The translations under genes were made by a program, and so were the position numbers. This document shows, in pieces, positions 58,203 through 64,000 of a stretch of 64,000 nucleotides of DNA. The DNA comes from Apoderus coryli. Taxonomy: Eukaryota; Arthropoda; Insecta; Coleoptera; Attelabidae. Position 1 is the first letter of the stretch. Each line of letters starts with the position of its first letter. The DNA is taken from positions 37,211,253 to 37,275,252 of the forward strand of contig OU452199.1 of NCBI GenBank assembly GCA_911728435.2. The letters are read 5' to 3'. The notes below the pieces were generated by a model. That model had not been told where the DNA came from. It saw only the letters and a list, made by a program, of their open reading frames with translations, and searched no databases.

Positions 58203-58310
58203 ATAGAGAGATATGGTAGTCCTAAAAAATAACGACCGCCGCTATTAACGTTAATTTAACACCAACGAGTTTCAAATAGAGAGATATGGTAGTTCTAAAA
58301 AATAACGTCA
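58203..58310. repeat. Short direct repeat, 73-base spacing
   Basis: ATAGAGAGATATGGTAGT(C/T)CTAAAAAATAACG occurs at 58203-58234 and 58276-58307. A local tandem duplication or a target-site duplication around lost DNA. Confidence 0.7.
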
Positions 58311-58494
58311 CCTATTATGACAATCATATTATAGGCAGCCATTTTTAGGCTAGCAGATTTAAAATACCTATCTGATATATGTATAGTAGGTATTTAGTAA
58401 AAAATTTTATAGGGTTATTGAATTTGACAAGTGCATTTATTGTTTAAATTAAGTATTTATCAGATTATAACAACATTAATTAATAAGCAGCATG

Positions 58495-59972
58495 TACAAG
58501 GTGATGCAAAAAAAAACATTAATTAGCCGACATTTAACAAATTTTCTAGATTGCAATCGAATAAATTTTAAATGTTTTTTTTATAACCCTCAATGACTTT
58601 TGCCATAGATAAAACTACCACAAAACGACTGGGCAATCACGCAGTGAGATTATTAATAAATTCCCTAAGAGATAACTAAATAGGTTGTTAAATTTTAAAT
58701 TAATAATTTCGTGGAACGTCATTTTTCTACGAGAAGTTTCTTAGTTCATAAAATAAATAATTATTTAATTTTTTTGCTTTGAGATATTATTTCAACATCC
58801 GTTTGAACTTCATGGATTACTCAGTCCAACAACGTGTGTTTTGCGTAGAAACTTACAAAAGAAGCAATTCGATAGAAGAAGTTAAGCGTGCATTCCGGCC
58901 TCAGTTTAAGAACAACAATAGGGATGCGCCAAATCGTAAAACTGTTAAGTTATGGATTCGTCATTGGCGTGAAAATGGTTCTGTCCAAAATTTAAAGAAT
59001 TTAAAGAAGCCTGGACGTCGACGAACAGTTCGTACACCAGACAATATTGAACCAGTCAGAATTCCGTTTACGAGAAGTCCTAAAAGTCTGCTAATCGACA
59101 AACCCTTATTCTAGGAATATCGAAGGGAAGCTTAGATCGAATTCTTCAGAGGGATTTAAAATTTCATCCGTATAAATACCAAATGGCACAGCACCTTAGC
59201 AATCAAGATAAAGAAGCAAGGTTAGCATTTTGTCGAGAATTTTTGGATTTATATCAAGGAGCAATTCACAGTCTCCTAATGACCGACGAAGCAAATTTTT
59301 ATTTGAACGGCATGGTCAATAAACAGAATTTTAGATACTGGTCAAATGAAAATCCTCGTGAAATCTTTACACAGAACCTCCATAATCCAAAAGTTGTTTT
59401 GTGGTGTGGAGTAGGATCTTTTGGTAGTATTGGCTCTTATTTTTTTGAGGATAAAAATAACCGCGCTGTAACATTAACATCAGAGCGCTACGTTAATCTG
59501 CTAGAGAGATTTCTCACTCCAGAATTAAATAGACGAGGATTACTATAAACAATGCCTTACTATTCCAACAAGATGGGGCAACAGCTCATACCGCCAGAAA
59601 CTCAATGAGGCTCCTGCGAGAAATGTTTAATGGCCGACTCATTTCGGAAATTTGCCTTGGCCTTCGAGGTCCCCCGACTTAACGACACCCGATTTTTTCC
59701 TGTGGGGATATTTAAAAGCCAAAGTGTTTACGAGTCGTCGAGGTACAGTCGAAAGTTTACTACGCCGTGTAATGAACCATTTTTTATTTAAGTTGGTGGA
59801 GGTCATTTAGAAGACGTGATTTTTAAAAGTTAGAATTAAATTAGTGAAGTATTTATAAGTGATCATAAATCCCAAAGAGCTCTAATTGAGTAAAATAAAA
59901 AGTTCGTTTTGTTAACTAAAAAAAATTTTATTCAAATATTAAAATGGGTAGTCTATTATGAGGAACCCTGTA
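58495..59972 (+). mobile_element. Nearly complete Tc1/mariner-superfamily transposon
   Basis: The left end TACAAGGTGATGCAAAA and the reversed right end TACAGGGTTCCTCATAAT are flanked by TA; they match only in the first 9-10 bases. The 1.48 kb length and one transposase gene fit an autonomous copy in early decay. Confidence 0.75.
58812..59833 (+). pseudogene. DDE transposase with DUF4817-type N-terminus, three frameshifts
   Basis: Begins MDYSVQQRVFCVETYKRSNS then IEEVKRAFRPQF, the helix-turn-helix (DUF4817-like) region of an insect transposase family, followed by KTVKLWIRHWRENGSVQNLK and a GRRRTVRTPDNIE linker. After a shift near 59090: LILGISKGSLDRILQRDLKF, HPYKYQMAQHLSNQDKEARL, SLLMTDEANFYLNG (first catalytic Asp), VVLWCGVGSFGSIGSYFFED. 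After a shift at about 59546: LFQQDGATAHTAR (second Asp), and after one near 59650: SPDLTTPDFFLWGYLKAKVF (third acidic residue), ending GGGHLEDVIFKS-like near 59833. All catalytic residues are present; only frameshifts and small deletions break the frame, so it is among the youngest DNA transposons here. Confidence 0.85.
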
Positions 59973-59974
59973 TA

Positions 59975-61830
59975 ATAATAAAAATAATAACAATAATTAT
60001 TTCAGCATTATGCCACAAAACATAAAAAATAGGAATTACTAATATAATACAGACGTCGTCTTCATTAAATTTATTATGTCAAAAAAACATCAACAAAGGA
60101 ATATGTTTCGGATAAAAATCTCTATCCTCAGCCTTGTAATTGATTTTAAGCAATTGGTTCTTATGTCATATACACAGGTAAAGAGAAAGTAATGTTTTTT
60201 GATAATTTTTTGAGCAATCTGTGAACTGAACGAATGAAAGTTGAAATTATTCGATAATAGCAGATTAAAGACTGATCTTTTCTGAGCGATTTGATTCACT
60301 CTGAAAAATCACTGACAAAGTTACAGGGTTTTGTTGAAAAGGTGCATATTGGCACGCATTTTTTGGGGATGCCATTGCTTCAACGGGTGTCGCTTAGAAA
60401 CCATTCAAAACTAAAGTTTTTATTATACCGTCAACTGTATAACATTATTATAGAGTGTAACAAGAGATTATAAAATTGCCTAATAATACAAATACACAAC
60501 ATAGATTTCTCTATCAGCGAAATATTTATAGCTTTATTTTAAAATAGCACAATCATGCAGAAACCAAAGCTCCGATCAAATATAAAATGCTACGTGTGAC
60601 CGGGAATTAATTAGACGATGTAGAGAGAAGCAAACAAAATATCTATTCCTTCAAAATCATTCTAACAAATACTTTTATGACAATAACCACGACAACCACG
60701 AAACTTTGGCAAAAAGAGAGGTCATCAAATTGCTTTTATGGGACGCTCGCATTTAAATGCGAGCAGAAATAATTATAACTGTCATTTAAACAAGGAGTTT
60801 TAAGTCGAACAAATGATAGCTAACCGTGCTATATGCTTAGATTTGGAATTATAAAAATTCATTACATAAAATATAAAAGTTTTCTTTCTTTAGGATCTCA
60901 TTGGGATTCAGAAAATTGGTAACAAAGTTTCAAGAAGATCTATAAAAACAAAAAATGGAGATATCTTTTACTGTGTAATATTAAAGCATGGCAAATACAC
61001 TGGTGTCAAACGTACCTGGTCTCCAGTTGACGCATATTATGTTAAAAATAGGTAAAATATAAGAATCGGTTCAGGCTAAATATATCCAATTTAATTTAAA
61101 ATTTGTATTTATAACTATTATCATAGTTATTAAATTTAAAATTAAATTTTCAACTCTTAAAGTATTTATTTAACTGTCTCAAAAACATATATGCCAATAA
61201 TGTTTTCCCTTCATTTTATGAATTATGGTACATACCTAGGTAAGTTTTTCTTTTAAGGCAAATGATAGAGAAAGTGAAACATGAAACAAAAAATTACTAT
61301 TATACCGATGCATAAAATACAGAACTCAAAACAATGTGTTTTTAAGTACTAACGATTCAACATAAAGCAAATAATCAATTAGTGGAGTGTCACATAATAT
61401 AGAAATAATAAGACACTTAAAAGTGGGTATTTAAGAAGATGATTTATTTATCTAAAAAAGTTAACAATTCAGGGTTTTGTTAGGCGAGAAATGGAAATGG
61501 AAATTTTTTTTAAAAATGTGAAAAATATATAGTTGCATCCATTAGTGCAACTATGACCGATTTAAAACTGTTCTATCGTTAGTTTTGGTGTCAATTTTTA
61601 AAATGATTATTAATGGCATGAGCTTTAGGAAACAACTGTTGCGAAAACAAGTTTTTATAGGAAAAATATATTTAACTAATTGAGTTGTGAATATGCCATG
61701 GTGTCATAATTTATTGCTATCCAACAGACCTTTTATAGGTTGCTTTTTTTTCTTCTTTTTTTTTTATAGATCTGTGTTTCTCGAGTGAAGCATCCAATAT
61801 TTTTTAAACAAAGGCTATTTTCTAATTAAA
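59975..61830. other. AT-rich DNA with one short perfect palindrome
   Basis: No gene. GCTCGCATTTAAATGCGAGC at 60746-60765 is a perfect 20-base palindrome in otherwise simple sequence. Confidence 0.5.
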
Positions 61831-61835
61831 TTATT

Positions 61836-62500
61836 TATATTTATTTATTCAAGGCAAACTCCATTATTACAATATACATATAAAACATATAATTAACAAT
61901 AATACAAAATTTATAATTTAATTTAATTAATTTAATTCAATGAAAGCAGTTTCCAAAATTATGCTCGTGCCGTTCGACGACAGCCATCGGCCAATCACGC
62001 CAAACCGCCACCTCGACGCCCACACTTTAAGCGTCGAGTAAACTCCCCGAGAAATCGCGGTTTAAATAAGAGTGAGAATTGGCCAATATGATCACTCTGG
62101 GGATAAAATGGTGTCGTCCGTAATTCGTACGGTGGAACTCTTCGTGGAAAAGCCGAGAGGCTCTATTATTCCTGAACGGTACGTGTAAATTAATATCGGA
62201 TAACAAATAGGAAAACGATACCAAATTGTTGAACAGCTTATCGCTGACGACCCTGCGGTCGCTCAACGTTTTATATTCTGAATATTTTGTAAGTGACTTA
62301 GTTATAGCCATTAAGAAGTATATGACTATCTGTCACGTTTCAACCCCATGCGATCCTGTCTCATCTAATAATGGCCACCTTGATGCGGACCTTTGGACAC
62401 GCTCCAACAACTTCTGTGTATCACGCGTCGGCTATGAAGACCAAACAGGAGAAGCAAATTCCAAGATTGATCGGACATAGGTGCAAAATAACAAATAGGT
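61836..62500 (-). pseudogene. LINE 3' end: C-terminus of ORF2 and tail
   Basis: On the minus strand a frame reads TLSDRRVVSDKLFNNLVSFS, LLSDINLHVPFRN, HRTNYGRHHFIPRVIILANS and ends RDFSGSLLDA (stop at about 62027), the usual C-terminal end of jockey-superfamily ORF2 (L.DRR...L.FLYKL, INF.VP, TNYG...P..R). Upstream the sequence continues as a decayed frame to about 62500. Downstream GGAGTTTGCCTTGAATAAAT then AAATA (61830-61858, reversed) is the characteristic 3' tail. The insertion is head to head with the RT frame at 62683-64000. Confidence 0.8.
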
Positions 62501-62682
62501 AACTACAATAAAACGCTCTTCTTCTAATCTTCAACGAAAACAAGGTAAAGTTCGGCATGGATTTCCGACAATCTAAACAAGTGTAAAATATGCCATGTGT
62601 TTTAACATACGTTTAAATAGTCAGCGCAATGCAACGTTTAACATTTTTAAAATAGTTCCCAAATCGTCAGTTTTTTCATTAA

Positions 62683-64000
62683 AGTAAAGTCATTAGAAAA
62701 GAGAACAGATTTGTGTGTTACTCTTATGGAATCTACTCGCTTCAACAACATACAAACTTACAATACTCGGCTGCCAGACTGTTTTTGAAATTATCGCTAT
62801 CTCAGACCTCGTACTCATTATTCGCGCAATACCGTAACATTTTAGGTAAGATTCAGGCTAGTAATCATACACTGACGTTCCCTATAAATAATAAATCAAT
62901 GTTTCTTCGCCCTACAACCGTTTCTGAGATTCTTAACTATTCGTCACGTATTAAGAATAAACACTCATGTGGCATCGACAACATACCTACTAGTTTAATA
63001 AAATTATCCAGTCCCGATATAGCTAAGGTACTATGTTATATTATAAATAACTCGTTTAAACATGGAATATTTCCGGACCAGCTAAAACATGCAGTTGTAA
63101 GGCCAATTTTTAAAAATGGGGATGCGAGCGAGTTCAGCAATTATAGGCCAATCAATATCTTGTCCGGTTTTTCGAAATTTTTCGAGATGGCCATGTCTGA
63201 TAGGTTGATAAATTTTTTTACTATTTATTCGCTATTAAATGAAAATCAACATGGTTATATTAAAGGTAAAAACACATTCACTGCATTGTTTGAATTTGTT
63301 CGAGCAATCTTGAATGGATTGGAGGGCGGAAATTTAGCTGCTGGAATTTTTCTTGATCTCTCTAAGGCATATGATTGTTTAGATAGAGCGTTGCTTATCG
63401 ATAAGATGGATAGATATGGAGTGCGTGGACAAGCAAAGGAGTGGTTCCAATCTTATTTGACTGGTAGATTTCAACGGGTAGATATTAATGATGTTGGCGG
63501 TAGTTTTTCTTCGAATGTGCTGCCTACAGTGTATGGGGTTGCTCAGGGAAGCATATTGGGACCAATTATGTTTGTAATTTACATTAATGATATTAACGAT
63601 AGTGTGGACAGAAACTCGTGGCATATCATCAATTATGTTGATGACACAACATTGCTAGTTCGAGAAAATATCTTGGCAAATGTAATTTGTGAATGTTCGA
63701 CACTATATGAAAAAACATCAGATTGGCTCACTAAAAATAAATTACTACTTAATGAATCTAAAACAAAAGTCGTTCTCTTTAGAACTAAGAATTCCAGAGT
63801 TCAGAAACCAGAAAGTATGTGCATTGCTGGAAATAATTTCAAGATAGAATGTACTGCAAAACTTTTAGGTATCCAAATAAATGAATTTTTAGAGTGGTCG
63901 GAACATATAAGATCTCTGTTAAAGAAACTAAATTCTGTATGTTTTGCTGTGCGAGTAATTAACAAATATCTAAATAGTCACTGTCTTAAAATTGTTTATT
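62683..64000 (+). CDS. Open reverse-transcriptase frame of a jockey-like LINE (runs off the window)
   Basis: A single frame is open from 62683 (after a TAA at 62680-62682) to the window end, about 439 codons without a stop. Blocks in order: SMFLRPTTVSEILNY, HSCGIDNIPTSLIKL, FKHGIFPDQLKHAVVRPIFK, NYRPINILSGFSKFFE, YSLLNENQHGYIKGKNT, AAGIFLDLSKAYDCLD, GVAQGSILGPIMFVIYINDI, then NYVDDTTLLV with YVDD where FADD is usual, and LLGIQINEFLEWSEHI. These are RT domains 1 to about 9 of a non-LTR element. The endonuclease part is not seen, so the insertion may be 5'-truncated; the start is the reading-frame limit, not a start codon. Intactness suggests a recent insertion. Confidence 0.85.

Overview
The window is strongly AT-rich eukaryotic DNA, with short intron-style splice signals, TA-flanked Tc1/mariner elements, jockey-like LINE tails, a tRNA-derived SINE and a mitochondrial 16S insertion whose strand composition looks insect-like. 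An insect is the best guess; a beetle is possible but not shown. Almost all of it is intergenic or intronic sequence filled with old mobile elements. I see no complete host gene.

Layout. 0-10 kb: inverted mariner-derived repeats (909-1700), a mariner relic (3.8-4.2 kb), a transposase relic (6.4-6.9 kb), a LINE relic, a foldback element (7.8-8.1 kb) and a 1.25-kb inverted repeat with four hammerhead-like motifs (8.3-9.6 kb). 10-23 kb: three copies of a tRNA-headed SINE, one good host exon on the minus strand (11795-12053), a 1.1-kb Tc1/mariner-type element (14.6-15.6 kb), a mariner relic, a transposase relic and several hammerhead-like motifs, the best at 22512-22554. 23-33 kb: mostly featureless, with a candidate promoter/5' UTR exon for a minus-strand gene (26.8-27.3 kb), a LINE relic (27.7-28.9 kb), a tyrosine-recombinase fragment and a mariner relic. 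33-45 kb: a 2.2-kb DNA transposon carrying a broken spliced gene, inserted in a repeat; then a nested hAT-like element (40.05-44.49 kb) holding a complete but dead mariner-type transposon and a palindrome with two canonical hammerhead ribozymes in opposite orientation. 45-64 kb: a truncated transposase joined to a LINE relic, a 700-bp foldback with two hammerhead-like motifs, two mariners, a mitochondrial 16S rRNA fragment (numt) inside one of them, a nearly intact transposon (58.5-60.0 kb), a LINE 3' end on the minus strand and an open reverse-transcriptase frame running off the right edge.

Most interesting signal. At least a dozen motifs of the form CTGANGA - stem II - GAAAC lie in several unrelated-looking repeats. 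Three (42580-42623 minus, 42633-42672 plus, 22512-22554 plus) can be folded by eye into a full three-helix hammerhead with a permitted cleavage base. This points to self-cleaving RNAs of the type known from Penelope-like elements, retrozymes and insect satellite DNA, and in this window they are often arranged as inverted pairs.

The genes do not form a pathway; the logic is that of stacked transposition. Host coding potential is limited to the minus-strand exon and perhaps one plus-strand exon at 20.4 kb.
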